A DNA stretch of 57,251 bases from Sandaracinaceae bacterium (GTDB taxonomy: Bacteria > Myxococcota_A > Polyangia > Polyangiales > Sandaracinaceae): positions 1 to 57,251 of the forward strand of contig JAVJQK010000091.1 in NCBI GenBank assembly GCA_040218145.1, in the 5' to 3' direction. The notes beneath the pieces are model-generated. The model was not told where the DNA came from. It made no database searches and worked only from the letters and a program-made list of their open reading frames with translations. Shown here piece by piece: positions 1 through 8,970 of this stretch. The number at the start of each line of letters is the position of its first letter. The stretch's first letter is position 1. The translations under genes were made by a program, and so were the position numbers.

Positions 1-132
1 CCTCGCCGGCGGGACAGCGCGCCCAGCGCGCCAGTCGCTCCTCCGAAATGCTTCAGCATTTCGTCGTCGGCCCGGCGCGCTGGACACGCCGTCGCGCTCG
101 GCGATGCATCGCGCGCATCTTCGCCGGACCCT

Positions 133-297
133 GCTAGAGAGTTGAACCGCTTACCGGACCGAGCATGCCGTTTCCCGCGTTTTCTGGGTAAGGCGCGACG
201 AGGGAGCGTGCCCTCAGCACGTGACCGAGGAAGCAACGCAGCCCAGGAATCGCGGGGGACGGCAGGCGACGGAAGGTAAGTGGATCAACTCTCTAGC
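133..297. repeat. Inverted repeat with 23-bp arms (MITE-like candidate)
   Basis: The left arm at 133-155 (begins GCTAGAGAGTTGA) is the reverse complement of the right arm at 275-297 (ends TCAACTCTCTAGC), with two mismatches over 23 bp. The interior is about 119 bp with no coding frame of its own. The ends do not extend further and I see no clear target-site duplication. It could be a miniature transposable element without a transposase, or the stem of a large RNA structure. The copy number in the genome would decide. Confidence 0.6.
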
Positions 298-336
298 TTT
301 GCCTGCCGAACGCGCGGGCACGGGCAGGGGCACGGG

Positions 337-362
337 AGCAGGTCGCTTTTCAGCGACCTGCT
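337..362 (+). promoter_or_regulatory. Perfect 11-bp palindrome with TTTC loop before the creatininase start
   Basis: Arms 337-347 and 352-362 are perfect reverse complements around TTTC. A -10-like TATGGT (362-367) follows at once and the ATG at 374 comes six bases later. If the mRNA is leaderless, this palindrome lies upstream of transcription start and would be a DNA operator. If transcription starts further left, it would be a hairpin beside the start codon or a terminator. Confidence 0.5.
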
Positions 363-373
363 ATGGTCCCGGC

Positions 374-1132
374 ATGTCACGTCTGCCGTTGAAGCTCGCC
401 GAGATGACCTTCGAGGAGGCCGAGCACGCCTCCGAGCTGGGCGCGGTGGGGCTCCTGCCGGCGGGCGCGACCGAGGCGCACGGGCCGCACCTGCCGCTCT
501 CGACGGATGTGGTCATCAGCGAGACCGCGGCCGTCCGCGCCGCCATGCAGCTCCGCCGGGCCAACGTGTCGGCGGTCGTCATGCCGCCGCTGGCGTACGC
601 GGTGACGGAGTTCGCGGCCGACTTCCGGGGCACCGTCTCCATCTCGCTCGAGACGGCGACCGCGCTGGTGCGGGACGTGATCCTCGGGGCGCACCGCGCC
701 GGGCTGAGCGGCGTCGTGATCTGCAACGCGCACCTCGAGCCCGGCAACCTGAAGGCGCTGAAGGACGGCGTCGCGCAGGCGAACGAGCGGGGAGGGCGCG
801 CGATCTTCCCGGACGTGACCCGCAAGCCGCACGCGCTCCGCCTCGGCGACGAGTTCAAGAGCGGCGCGTGCCACGCGGGCAGCTACGAGACGAGCCTCGT
901 GCTCGCCGCCGATCCGTTCCTGGTGCGGAGCGACATCGCGGAGGGGCTCGAGGCGAACCCCAGCTCGCTCTCGGTCGCCATCCGCGATGGCAAGAAGACT
1001 TTCCAGGAGGCGGGCGGCCCGCGCGCGTACTTCGGCTACCCCGCCGACGCCAGCGCGGCCGAGGGGGAGCTGCTCTACAAGGAGCTCGCCGACATCTTCG
1101 CGGAGGCGGCCCGCGAGCTCGGCGGCGCCTGA
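374..1132 (+). CDS. Creatininase-family amidohydrolase
   Basis: This is a 252-residue cytoplasmic metal-dependent amidohydrolase of the creatininase/MftE family, which hydrolyses cyclic or peptide amides using two metal ions. Visible ligands are E34 and H36 in GATEAHG, D45 in LSTD, and H120 and E122 in NAHLEP. These positions match the textbook creatininase numbering, which strongly supports the ATG at 374 over the upstream in-frame ATG at 221. The CHAGSYETS segment (about 170) is the usual family block. No creatine, mycofactocin or formamide-pathway gene is adjacent, so the substrate is unknown. A palindrome sits just upstream, and there is no good Shine-Dalgarno sequence. It converges on the acyl-CoA dehydrogenase at 1198. 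Confidence 0.88.
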   Translation: MSRLPLKLAEMTFEEAEHASELGAVGLLPAGATEAHGPHLPLSTDVVISETAAVRAAMQLRRANVSAVVMPPLAYAVTEFAADFRGTVSISLETATALVRDVILGAHRAGLSGVVICNAHLEPGNLKALKDGVAQANERGGRAIFPDVTRKPHALRLGDEFKSGACHAGSYETSLVLAADPFLVRSDIAEGLEANPSSLSVAIRDGKKTFQEAGGPRAYFGYPADASAAEGELLYKELADIFAEAARELGGA

Positions 1133-1146
1133 GCGGCGGACGCGCC

Positions 1147-1176
1147 GCTGACCCGATGAGCGCTCACCGGGTCAGC
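1147..1176. terminator. Hairpin between convergent genes
   Basis: Arms 1147-1155 (GCTGACCCG) and 1168-1176 (CGGGTCAGC) pair perfectly, with a further palindrome TGAGCGCTCA inside. It lies between the convergent ends of the creatininase (1132) and the acyl-CoA dehydrogenase (1198), so it could terminate both. There is no T-tract on either side. Confidence 0.5.
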
Positions 1177-1197
1177 GTCGAAGATCAGCGAAGTCTA

Positions 1198-2343
1198 TCA
1201 GCCGGCGTCGTCTTCGAACGTCGCCAGGCGCATGAAGCGGCGCACGTGCGCGTCCTCGTCGCCGAAGAGCGCGTTGAGCACCCGCATGCGCTTGAAGTAG
1301 AGGCTGATGTCGTGCTCGTCGGTCACGCCGATGCCGCCGTGGAGCTGCGTGCCCTGCGCGACGACGTCGAAGCCGTTCTGGGTGAGCTGCGCCTTGGCCG
1401 CGCTCACCGCGCGCTGACGCTCGCGCGCGTCCGACGAGTCGGCGAGCGCGTTCGCGAGGATGCTCGTCCCCTTGAGCAGCTCCACCTGGACGAACATGTC
1501 GACCGCGCGGTGCTGGAGCGCCTGGAAGATGCCGATCGGCACGTTGAACTGCTTGCGGGTCTTCAGGTATTCGACCGTCATCCAGAGCACCGCGTTGGCG
1601 AGGCCGAGCCCCTCGGCGCACGCGGCGGCGGCCCCCTTGTCGAGCACCCAGCTCAGGATCGGCGCGGCCTGGCCCTCCTCGCCGAGGAGCTGGCCCTCGG
1701 CGCCGTCGAGCAGCACCCGCGCCGCGCGGCCGCCGTCCATCGTCTTGACGGACTGGATGGTCAGGCCGCTCGCGCCCTTCGGCACGGCGAAGAGCGAGAC
1801 GCCGTCCGCCTCGCGGGCGCTCCCGCCGGTGCGCGCGCTGACGATCAGATGATCGGCCGCGTGCCCGTTGAGGACCCAGACCTTCTCGCCGCGGAGCACG
1901 TAGCCGCCCCCCGACTTCTCGGCCTTGGTCTCCACGTTGGAGATGTCGTAGCGGGCCTGCCGCTCCGACCACGCGAGCGCGAGCGAGCTCTCACCCTCGA
2001 CCATCGGGCCGAGCAGCTCCTTCTGCTGCGCCTCGCTGCCGCCGTGCACGAGGGCCATGCCGCCGAGGATCACGCTCGCGGTGTAGGGCTCGGGCACGAG
2101 GGTGCTGCCGAACTGCTCGAGCAGGATCGACGCGTCCGTCATCGTGCCGCCGAACCCGCCCACGCTCTCGGGCATGGGCAGGCCGAGCCAGCCGAGCTCG
2201 CCCATTTGTCGATAGACGGCGCGGTCGTAGCCGAGCTCGCTGTCGCGCAGCTTCCGCATGCGCTCGACGGGGCTGTCCTTCTTGACGAAGGAGGCCGCCG
2301 TCTCCTGGATCATCTTCTGGTCTTCGGTGAGCTGGAAGTCCAT
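1198..2343 (-). CDS. Acyl-CoA dehydrogenase (second of a tandem pair)
   Basis: A 381-residue FAD flavoprotein of the acyl-CoA dehydrogenase fold that would introduce the alpha-beta double bond into an acyl-CoA. The N-terminal helical domain begins MDFQLTEDQ, the middle beta domain holds LALAWSERQ, and the C-terminal helices include RKQFNVPIGIFQALQHR and the QLHGGIGVTDEHD block. The C-terminal segment where many homologues have the IYxGTxEI catalytic block reads NALFGDED instead. The start lies 10 nt after the stop of the partner gene upstream, so the two are probably co-transcribed. Such pairs in actinobacteria form alpha2-beta2 heterotetramers in which only one subunit carries the base; I infer the same here. 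The substrate is unknown. Confidence 0.9.
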   Translation of the reverse strand: MDFQLTEDQKMIQETAASFVKKDSPVERMRKLRDSELGYDRAVYRQMGELGWLGLPMPESVGGFGGTMTDASILLEQFGSTLVPEPYTASVILGGMALVHGGSEAQQKELLGPMVEGESSLALAWSERQARYDISNVETKAEKSGGGYVLRGEKVWVLNGHAADHLIVSARTGGSAREADGVSLFAVPKGASGLTIQSVKTMDGGRAARVLLDGAEGQLLGEEGQAAPILSWVLDKGAAAACAEGLGLANAVLWMTVEYLKTRKQFNVPIGIFQALQHRAVDMFVQVELLKGTSILANALADSSDARERQRAVSAAKAQLTQNGFDVVAQGTQLHGGIGVTDEHDISLYFKRMRVLNALFGDEDAHVRRFMRLATFEDDAG

Positions 2344-2353
2344 GGCGCGCCTC

Positions 2354-3550
2354 CTACTGCTTGGCCTTGCCGGGCTGGGGCAGCCCGAGGATCAGCTTCG
2401 CGATGATGTTCTTCTGGATCTCGTTCGAGCCGCCGTAGATGGTCGTGGCCCGGGTGTAGTTGAAGGTGCTGGGCACACCCTCCTCGTTGGGCGGCACGAC
2501 GCCGTCCTCGTTGAACCACGTCAAGGCGTTCTGCCCCATCGCCTCCATGGCCAGCTCCTGCGTCTTCTGCAGGATCTCGGAGCCGCGGAGCTTGAGGATG
2601 GAGCTCTCCGGGCCCGGCGCGTGGCCGAGCTGCGCGCCCGCGAGCGCGCGGAAGTTGGCCATCTTGAGCGCCTCGAGCTCGATCTCGAGCCGGGCCACCT
2701 TCGCGCGGAAGAGGTCGTCCTCGAGCAGCGGCTTGCCGCCGCGCAGGGTGTTCTTCGCGATGCGCTTGATGTGCCCGATCTCGCGCGTCGACTGCCCGAC
2801 GGCCGCGATCATCGTGCGCTCGTGGCCGAGCAACGCCTTGGCCATCGTCCAGCCCTGGTCGACCTTCCCGACCACGTTCTCCTTCGGCACCTTCACGTTG
2901 TCGAAGTAGGTGTCGCAGAAGGCGGGCGTGTGCCCGCTGGTGAGCATGGGTTTGACGTCGACGCCCTCGGACTTCAGGTCGATGAGCAGGAAGCTGATCC
3001 CCGCCTGCTTCTTCACCTCCTGGTTCGTGCGCACGAGGCAGAAGATCCAGTCGGCGTACTGCGCGTAGGTGGTCCAGGTCTTCTGCCCGTTGACGACGAA
3101 GTGGTCGCCCGCGTCCTCGGCCGTGGTGCGGAGCGAGGCGAGGTCGCTGCCCGCGTTCGGCTCCGAGTAGCCCTGGCACCAGACCTCCTCGCCGCTGAGG
3201 ATCTTCGGCAGGTAGCGCTGCTTCTGCGCGTCGGTGCCGAACTGGATGATGAGGGGGCCGACCATCACGAGCCCGAAGGGGCTCAGCTGCGGGGTGCCGG
3301 CCTTCTCGAGCTCCTCCGAGAAGATGAAGCGGTGCGCGGCGTCCCAGCCGGGGCCGCCCACCTCCTTGGGCCAGTGCGGGGCCACCCAGCCCTTGGCGTA
3401 GAGGATTTTGTGCCACTCCATGATCTCGGGCATGGAGAAGTTGCCGTCGACCTCGGCCTTGGCCGCGAGGTGAGGCGGAAGGGCGGACGCGATCCACGAG
3501 CGGACCTCCTCGCGGAAGGCCTCCTGCTCGGGCGTGAAAGAGAGATCCAT
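2354..3550 (-). CDS. Acyl-CoA dehydrogenase (first of a tandem pair)
   Basis: A 398-residue acyl-CoA dehydrogenase. The start is set at MDLSFTPEQEAFREEV, where homologues begin; an open frame reaches 29 residues further but looks non-coding. Visible blocks are WCQGYSEPNAGSDLASL (FAD/substrate domain), NGQKTWTTYAQYADW, and near the C-terminus TIYGGSNEIQKNIIAKLILGLP, the canonical block that its partner lacks. It would oxidise an acyl-CoA in fatty-acid, branched-chain or sterol side-chain degradation and pass electrons to an electron-transfer flavoprotein encoded elsewhere. It sits upstream of the second dehydrogenase with a 10-nt gap. Confidence 0.92.
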   Translation of the reverse strand: MDLSFTPEQEAFREEVRSWIASALPPHLAAKAEVDGNFSMPEIMEWHKILYAKGWVAPHWPKEVGGPGWDAAHRFIFSEELEKAGTPQLSPFGLVMVGPLIIQFGTDAQKQRYLPKILSGEEVWCQGYSEPNAGSDLASLRTTAEDAGDHFVVNGQKTWTTYAQYADWIFCLVRTNQEVKKQAGISFLLIDLKSEGVDVKPMLTSGHTPAFCDTYFDNVKVPKENVVGKVDQGWTMAKALLGHERTMIAAVGQSTREIGHIKRIAKNTLRGGKPLLEDDLFRAKVARLEIELEALKMANFRALAGAQLGHAPGPESSILKLRGSEILQKTQELAMEAMGQNALTWFNEDGVVPPNEEGVPSTFNYTRATTIYGGSNEIQKNIIAKLILGLPQPGKAKQ

Positions 3551-3647
3551 GTTGCTGCGCTCCCGTGCTTCGAATGCGCGAGGGATCGACCTCGCTGAAC
3601 CGCGGTTCACATACCACGACGTGGGCGCGGGCTCCACGGCATCCGGA

Positions 3648-4376
<729 letters not shown>

Positions 4377-4411
4377 GCGCGGACTCTAGCGCTGCGAGGT
4401 CGCGGCGGTAG

Positions 4412-5578
4412 TCACTCGAACACGACCTCCGCGGGGAAGGGCCGGGCGCCCTCGGGCCCCACGCCGAGCTGACCGCTCAGGTTCAGGCCCCAGCAGAAGA
4501 TCCGGTCTCCCAGCGTCAGCGCGCACGCGTGCCCCTGCCCCGTGCTCACCGCGGCCGCGTTGGGCAGGTCGAGCGGCTCCACCGGGGTCAGGTGGTCGTC
4601 CATCGTGCCGTCGCCCAGGCGGCCCGAGCCCCCGAAGCCCCAGCAGCGGACGCGCTGGTCGCCGCCGAGCAGGCACGCGTGGTTGTGGGGCCCGTAGGTG
4701 AGGGCGACGACCTCGGCCGGCAGCGCGGAGCCGGGGGTGGGGCGCGGCCGGTCGACCTCGCCGCCGTCGCCCACCTGGCCGTAGTCGTTGGCCCCCCAGC
4801 AGAGCGGGGCGCCGCCCCCGAGGAGCGCGCAGCTGGTGGCGCCGCCGGCGAAGATCGCGACCGCGTCGGCGGTGCCGGGCACGGGCTCCGGGCGCGCTCG
4901 ATTGGCCCCATCACCGTCCCCGAGCTCGCCGCGGCCGCTGCCGCCCCAGCACCAGACTCCGTCGTCGCGGAGCGCGCAGCTGTGGGACCCGCCGAGCGCG
5001 ATCGCCGACACCCCGTCGAGTACCGGGCGGCCGGCGGCGGGCACCCTGCGCATGTCCTCCACCCCGCTCTGACCGCGCGCGTTGTCTCCCCAGCAGAGCA
5101 CCTCGCCCAGCTCGGTGAGCGCGCAGGTGTGGAAGCCCCCCGCCGCGACGGCGGCGATGGGCGGGAGGGTCAGCCGCGTCGGCCGGTCCCGGTTCTCGTC
5201 GTCGCCCGTGCCGAGCGCGAGGTTGACGTTCGAGCCCCAGCAGAGGAGCTCGCCCTCCGCCGTGACGCCGCAGATGTGGGAGCTGCCCGCGGAGAGCTGC
5301 ACGAAGGCGGCGTCGGTCTGGACCTGGCGCGGGGCGAAGACCTCCCGCTCGCCGCCCCCGATCCCGAGCTGGCCGGACCCGTTGTGACCCCAGCAGAAGG
5401 TCCGACGGTCGAAGCCGATGGCGCAGGTGAAGAAGTGCCCGGACTCGATCCCGCGCCAGCGAGGGCGGACGACCGGCGCGCCGGCGTCGGGCGGAGGGAG
5501 CGCCGCGGCGCCGTGGCTCTCGTAGCAGGCGCTCAGCGAGAGACCGGCGAGGAGCAGCGCGAGCAGGGCGGGACGCAC
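4412..5578 (-). CDS. RCC1-repeat beta-propeller lipoprotein
   Basis: A 388-residue secreted protein with a GTG start (VRPALLALLLAG) followed by a lipoprotein signal peptide ending LSAC. Seven RCC1-type repeats follow, each with a first Cys in an H-x-CAL element and a second in CWG.N..GQLG, which predicts a seven-bladed propeller with one disulphide per blade. In eukaryotes RCC1 is a nuclear exchange factor, but bacterial secreted forms are generally surface proteins of unknown role, so no enzymatic function is claimed. The open frame extends far upstream but would overlap the neighbour in another frame. It lies 23 nt after the tail-anchored protein gene and may be in its operon. Confidence 0.85.
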   Translation of the reverse strand: MRPALLALLLAGLSLSACYESHGAAALPPPDAGAPVVRPRWRGIESGHFFTCAIGFDRRTFCWGHNGSGQLGIGGGEREVFAPRQVQTDAAFVQLSAGSSHICGVTAEGELLCWGSNVNLALGTGDDENRDRPTRLTLPPIAAVAAGGFHTCALTELGEVLCWGDNARGQSGVEDMRRVPAAGRPVLDGVSAIALGGSHSCALRDDGVWCWGGSGRGELGDGDGANRARPEPVPGTADAVAIFAGGATSCALLGGGAPLCWGANDYGQVGDGGEVDRPRPTPGSALPAEVVALTYGPHNHACLLGGDQRVRCWGFGGSGRLGDGTMDDHLTPVEPLDLPNAAAVSTGQGHACALTLGDRIFCWGLNLSGQLGVGPEGARPFPAEVVFE

Positions 5579-5601
5579 GCACGCAGCGTAGCGGGCCGCG
5601 C

Positions 5602-6204
5602 TCAGCGCATCAGGAAGAAGAGCGTGCCCAGCGCCGCGAGCAGGAACGCGGCCAGCGCCGTGAACCCGATCGCGACGCCGGCGGAGGACTTGGCCTCGGC
5701 CGGGCTCGCGGTCTGCGCGGGCTGGGGCGGCGGCGGGAAGCTGGGCGCCGGGCGCGGACGCGGGGCGTTGGAGCGCTGCTGGAACTCGAGGATCTGCTGC
5801 TCGAGGAGATCGTCCTGCACGGTGTCCTCGGCGTGGTCCTCCACCCCGCGAAAGAACCGGCCGACCTCGAGGGCGAGCACGTTCATGTTCCGGTCGCCGC
5901 GCAGGCTGACCATCGTGCCGTCCTTGCCCGGGAACCAGAGGGTGGGCTCGGACTCGAGCGGCGCCGGCTGCCCCGCCGTGCCCCCGGTCTTCTCCGGCCA
6001 GCCGCACTTCACGACCAGGTTCGGGTGCCGCCCCGACGCGGTCTGGTCTTCGGGCTTGGCGAGCTTGGCGCGCACGCCGATGCGGCCCAGCTCGTGCGCG
6101 AGCCGGCCGAGCCACACCTCGTCGGGGCCCTCGAGCGCCACCCAGAGCCGCGAGTCCTGGGCGATAGTGGGCATCTCGACCCAGTCATCGGAGCCATCGG
6201 TCAT
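5602..6204 (-). CDS. Tail-anchored protein of unknown function
   Basis: A 200-residue protein that I cannot assign. It starts at MTDGSDDW; an open frame continues upstream but is not protein-like. The N-terminal 125 residues form a globular domain with segments such as SRLWVALEGPDEVWLGRLAHELG and EPTLWFPGKDGT. A Pro-rich linker follows (about 145-170), then a single C-terminal hydrophobic segment ending FFLMR. The absence of a signal peptide and the C-terminal membrane helix suggest a cytoplasmic domain anchored to the inner membrane. The gene precedes the RCC1 lipoprotein. Confidence 0.75.
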   Translation of the reverse strand: MTDGSDDWVEMPTIAQDSRLWVALEGPDEVWLGRLAHELGRIGVRAKLAKPEDQTASGRHPNLVVKCGWPEKTGGTAGQPAPLESEPTLWFPGKDGTMVSLRGDRNMNVLALEVGRFFRGVEDHAEDTVQDDLLEQQILEFQQRSNAPRPRPAPSFPPPPQPAQTASPAEAKSSAGVAIGFTALAAFLLAALGTLFFLMR

Positions 6205-6297
6205 CCGGCTACGATACCAAAAGCCCGCCCGAACGCGCCGGAGGTTGGCGCGTTCGGTGGTATCTGTGGCGCGAAGTGGCGCCCGCCGAGGCAAGCC

Positions 6298-7713
6298 TCA
6301 GCGGTTGATGAGGTGCACGGCCTCGCCGAGCGCGTGCTTGAAGCTCTCCATCACCGCCTCGCCCAGGGTGGGGTGGGGGTGAATGGTCAGGTGCACGTCC
6401 TCCGCGAAGGCGCACATCTCGATGGCCAGCGACGCCTCGCTGATCAGGTCGCTCGCCTCGGGGCCGACGATGGCGACGCCGAGCACCTCGTGGGTCTCCG
6501 CGTCGACGATGGTCTTGACGAAGCCCTCGGTGTGACGCACCGCCATCGCGCGACCGCTCACGCTGAAGGGGAACTTGCCGACCTTGACGTTCTTCCCCTG
6601 CTCCTTCGCCTGCGTCTCGCTGAGGCCGACGGTGGCGATCTCCGGCTCGGTGAAGATGGCGGAGGGCATCGCGCGCCAGTCCACCGCCGCCTTGTGACCC
6701 GCGACCACCTCGGCGACGATCTCGCCCTCCTTGGTCGCCTTGTGCGCGAGGTACGGCGCGCCGATCACGTCGCCGATGGCGTAGACCCCCGAGACGTTCG
6801 TCTCGAGCTTCTCGTTCACCTGGATGTGACCGCGCTGGTCCATCTTCACGCCGAGGTCCTCGAGGCCGAGGTTCTTGCTGTTCGGCTTGAAGCCGACGGC
6901 CATGAGGACCTTGTTGGCCTCGATGTCGAAGCTCTTGCCGTCCTTGGTCGCGACGGTGACGGTCGCCTTGCCGTCCTTCTTGGTGATCTTCTCGACCTTG
7001 GCCTCGACGTGCACCTCGCCGCCGGTCTTCTCGAAGGCCTTCTGCACGACCCGGACGAGGTCCTTGTCCACGCCGGTCAGGATCTGCGGGAGCAGCTCCA
7101 CCACGACGACCTTCATGCCGAGCTTCTGGTAGACCATGCCCAGCTCGAGGCCGATCACGCCGCCGCCGACGACGACCATCGTGCCCTTCGCCTCGCGCAG
7201 GCTCACCGCCTCGCGCGCGCTGATGATGGTCTCACCGTCGATCTCCATGCCGGGGATCTGGATGACCTGCGCGCCGGTGGCGATGATGATGCCCTTGGTG
7301 GCCTCGTACGTCGTCTTGCCCCCGTCGGCGTCGGTGACCTCGACCTGGTTCTTGGCGACGAGCTTCGCGGTGCCCATCACCGAGTCGGCCTTGTTGGTCT
7401 TGAGCAGGCCCTGCACGCCGGTGGTCAGCTTCTTGACGATGCCCTCCTTCCAGTCCTGCAGCTTGTCGATGTCGATGGAGACGTCTCCGGTGGAGATGCC
7501 CATCGTGCCGACGCCCTCCTGCATGTCCTGGTAGGTGTTGGCCGCCGCGATGAGCGCCTTGGACGGGATGCAGCCCCAGTTGAGGCAGACGCCGCCGTAG
7601 TACTCCTTCTCGACCACCAGCGTCTTGACGCCGAGCTGGGCCAGGCGGATGCCCGCCGGGTAGCCGCCGGGACCGGCGCCGATGACGATCGCCTCGTAGC
7701 TCTTCTCAGCCAT
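6298..7713 (-). CDS. lpdA: Dihydrolipoyl dehydrogenase (E3)
   Basis: A 471-residue homodimeric flavoenzyme that reoxidises dihydrolipoamide on E2 or H protein with NAD. Visible features are the FAD-binding GAGPGGYPA (about 12-20), the redox disulphide C43/C48 in CLNWGCIPSK, the NAD-binding GGGVIGLELG, the second FAD block AIGDVIGAPYLAHKA, and the C-terminal active-site HPHPTLGE of the partner subunit. Length is typical. A Shine-Dalgarno AGGAGA precedes the ATG. The E1 alpha gene lies upstream on the same strand with a 90-nt gap, and LipB downstream modifies its substrate domains. E1 beta and E2 genes are not in the window. Confidence 0.96.
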   Translation of the reverse strand: MAEKSYEAIVIGAGPGGYPAGIRLAQLGVKTLVVEKEYYGGVCLNWGCIPSKALIAAANTYQDMQEGVGTMGISTGDVSIDIDKLQDWKEGIVKKLTTGVQGLLKTNKADSVMGTAKLVAKNQVEVTDADGGKTTYEATKGIIIATGAQVIQIPGMEIDGETIISAREAVSLREAKGTMVVVGGGVIGLELGMVYQKLGMKVVVVELLPQILTGVDKDLVRVVQKAFEKTGGEVHVEAKVEKITKKDGKATVTVATKDGKSFDIEANKVLMAVGFKPNSKNLGLEDLGVKMDQRGHIQVNEKLETNVSGVYAIGDVIGAPYLAHKATKEGEIVAEVVAGHKAAVDWRAMPSAIFTEPEIATVGLSETQAKEQGKNVKVGKFPFSVSGRAMAVRHTEGFVKTIVDAETHEVLGVAIVGPEASDLISEASLAIEMCAFAEDVHLTIHPHPTLGEAVMESFKHALGEAVHLINR

Positions 7714-7803
7714 GTGTCTCTCCTGAGCGTTTCGTAGGGCTCGCGGTGCGCCGCGGCCAGTGCTGTGGCCCTCTGAAGATCAGGGCCGCTCTTCGCCAAA
7801 GAA

Positions 7804-8907
7804 TCAGTGCCCGCGCGGGGCGCTCGGCAGCTTCGACAGCGCGCCTCGCTGCTCCTCCAGGTGCGCCGGCGTCTCGGCGTACACGTCGTCGAACAGGGTC
7901 TCGCGCGCGGGCACGCCGAGCTCCTCGACCTCGTCGATCGCGGCGCTGATCTCGCGCTCGAGATCCTCGACCAGGGCCTCCCGGCTCGCGTCGTCGAGCA
8001 GCTCCGCCTTGCGCAGGTACGCCTCGTAGCGGGTGATCGGGTCCTTCTTGGCCCAGGCGTCGACCTCGTCCTGGCTGCGGTAGCGCGTCGGGTCGTCGCT
8101 CGAGGAGTGGGGGCCCATGCGATAGGTGACGGCCTCGACGAAGGTCGGGCCCTCTCCCTTGCGCGCGCGGTCGGCCGCCTCCTTCACCGCGGAGTACACG
8201 GCGAGCACGTCGTTGCCGTCGACGCGGACGCCCGGTATGCCGTACGCCTTCGCCTTGACCGCGATGGTGGCCGACGCGGTCTGCTTGTCGGTCGGCACGC
8301 TGATGGACCAGTGGTTGTTCTGGCAGATCAGGACGACCGGCGCGCGGTCGTTGGCCGCGAAGGTCATCGAGGCGTGGAAGTCGGGTTGACTCGTCGCGCC
8401 GTCGCCCATGAAGCCGACCGCCACCGCGTCGTCGCCGCGCCGCTTGGCCGCCATGGCCGCGCCCACGGCCTGCGGGATCTGCGGCCCGATGCAGCTCGAC
8501 CAGGAGACCTGGTTCACGGCGCGCCCGCTCATGTGGCTGGGCATCTGCCGGCCCTTGAGCACGTCGCGCTGGTTGCCGTAGACCTGCGCCAGCCACGTGG
8601 AGAGCGGGAAGCCGCGACACAGCATGATCGCGCTCTCGCGCAGGGCGGGGAAGATCCAGTCCCGGTCCTCGAGGGCGAAGGCGGTGGCGATGGGGGTCGC
8701 CTCCTGCCCGGTGATCGTGCCGAAGAAGCCGACCTTGCCCTGCCGCTGCTTGCCGAGCATGCGCTCGTCGAGCCGGCGGATCTTCAGCAGCTCGCGGTGC
8801 ATCGCGCGGAGCGTCTCTTCCGGGAGAAACGGGTCCGTGTCGGGGTCGGCGGAGCCGTCGTCGCGGATCACGCGACGCAGGCCGAGGGTGGGGTCTTGGG
8901 CGTCCAT
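7804..8907 (-). CDS. bkdA: Branched-chain 2-oxoacid dehydrogenase E1 alpha subunit
   Basis: A 367-residue thiamine-diphosphate enzyme subunit that decarboxylates 2-oxo acids from Val, Leu and Ile and transfers the acyl group to E2-bound lipoate. The TPP motif starts GDGATSQPDFHASM and ends QNN. The phosphorylation-loop region PHSSSDDPTRYRSQDEV resembles the branched-chain enzyme more than pyruvate dehydrogenase E1 alpha, hence the call; a pyruvate-type complex is the alternative. The partner E1 beta and E2 are absent nearby, which is unusual for this family. A promoter-like TTGATC-16-TAGGAT lies 12 nt before the ATG. In myxobacteria this pathway supplies iso-branched fatty-acid primers, which is established knowledge. 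Confidence 0.85.
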   Translation of the reverse strand: MDAQDPTLGLRRVIRDDGSADPDTDPFLPEETLRAMHRELLKIRRLDERMLGKQRQGKVGFFGTITGQEATPIATAFALEDRDWIFPALRESAIMLCRGFPLSTWLAQVYGNQRDVLKGRQMPSHMSGRAVNQVSWSSCIGPQIPQAVGAAMAAKRRGDDAVAVGFMGDGATSQPDFHASMTFAANDRAPVVLICQNNHWSISVPTDKQTASATIAVKAKAYGIPGVRVDGNDVLAVYSAVKEAADRARKGEGPTFVEAVTYRMGPHSSSDDPTRYRSQDEVDAWAKKDPITRYEAYLRKAELLDDASREALVEDLEREISAAIDEVEELGVPARETLFDDVYAETPAHLEEQRGALSKLPSAPRGH

Positions 8908-8919
8908 GAAGGCGCGCGC

Positions 8920-8947
8920 ATCCTACCGTGAACCGACCGAGGATCAA
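8920..8947 (-). promoter_or_regulatory. Putative promoter of the E1 alpha gene
   Basis: Reading the minus strand, TTGATC (8947-8942), a 16-nt spacer and TAGGAT (8925-8920) precede the ATG by 12 nt. No Shine-Dalgarno sequence lies between, so transcription may start close to the start codon. Confidence 0.4.
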
Positions 8948-8970
8948 CACGCGCCGGCTCACGCCCACGT

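Larger units (their letters stand above)
1..373. other. Gene-free left end with nested palindromes and an inverted-repeat unit
   Basis: I see no convincing gene here. An open frame runs into the creatininase gene from 221, but its first 51 residues look like translated non-coding DNA. Contents: a 10-bp inverted repeat at 23-32/74-83 enclosing a 9-bp hairpin at 44-52/55-63; a 12-bp perfect palindrome at 101-112; a long inverted repeat at 133-297; and an 11-bp perfect palindrome at 337-362 next to the creatininase start. Confidence 0.6.

Noticed and set aside
221-373. N-terminal extension of the creatininase frame
   Set aside because: The extra 51 residues look like translated spacer, cross the right arm of the inverted repeat, and would shift the metal ligands away from their family positions.
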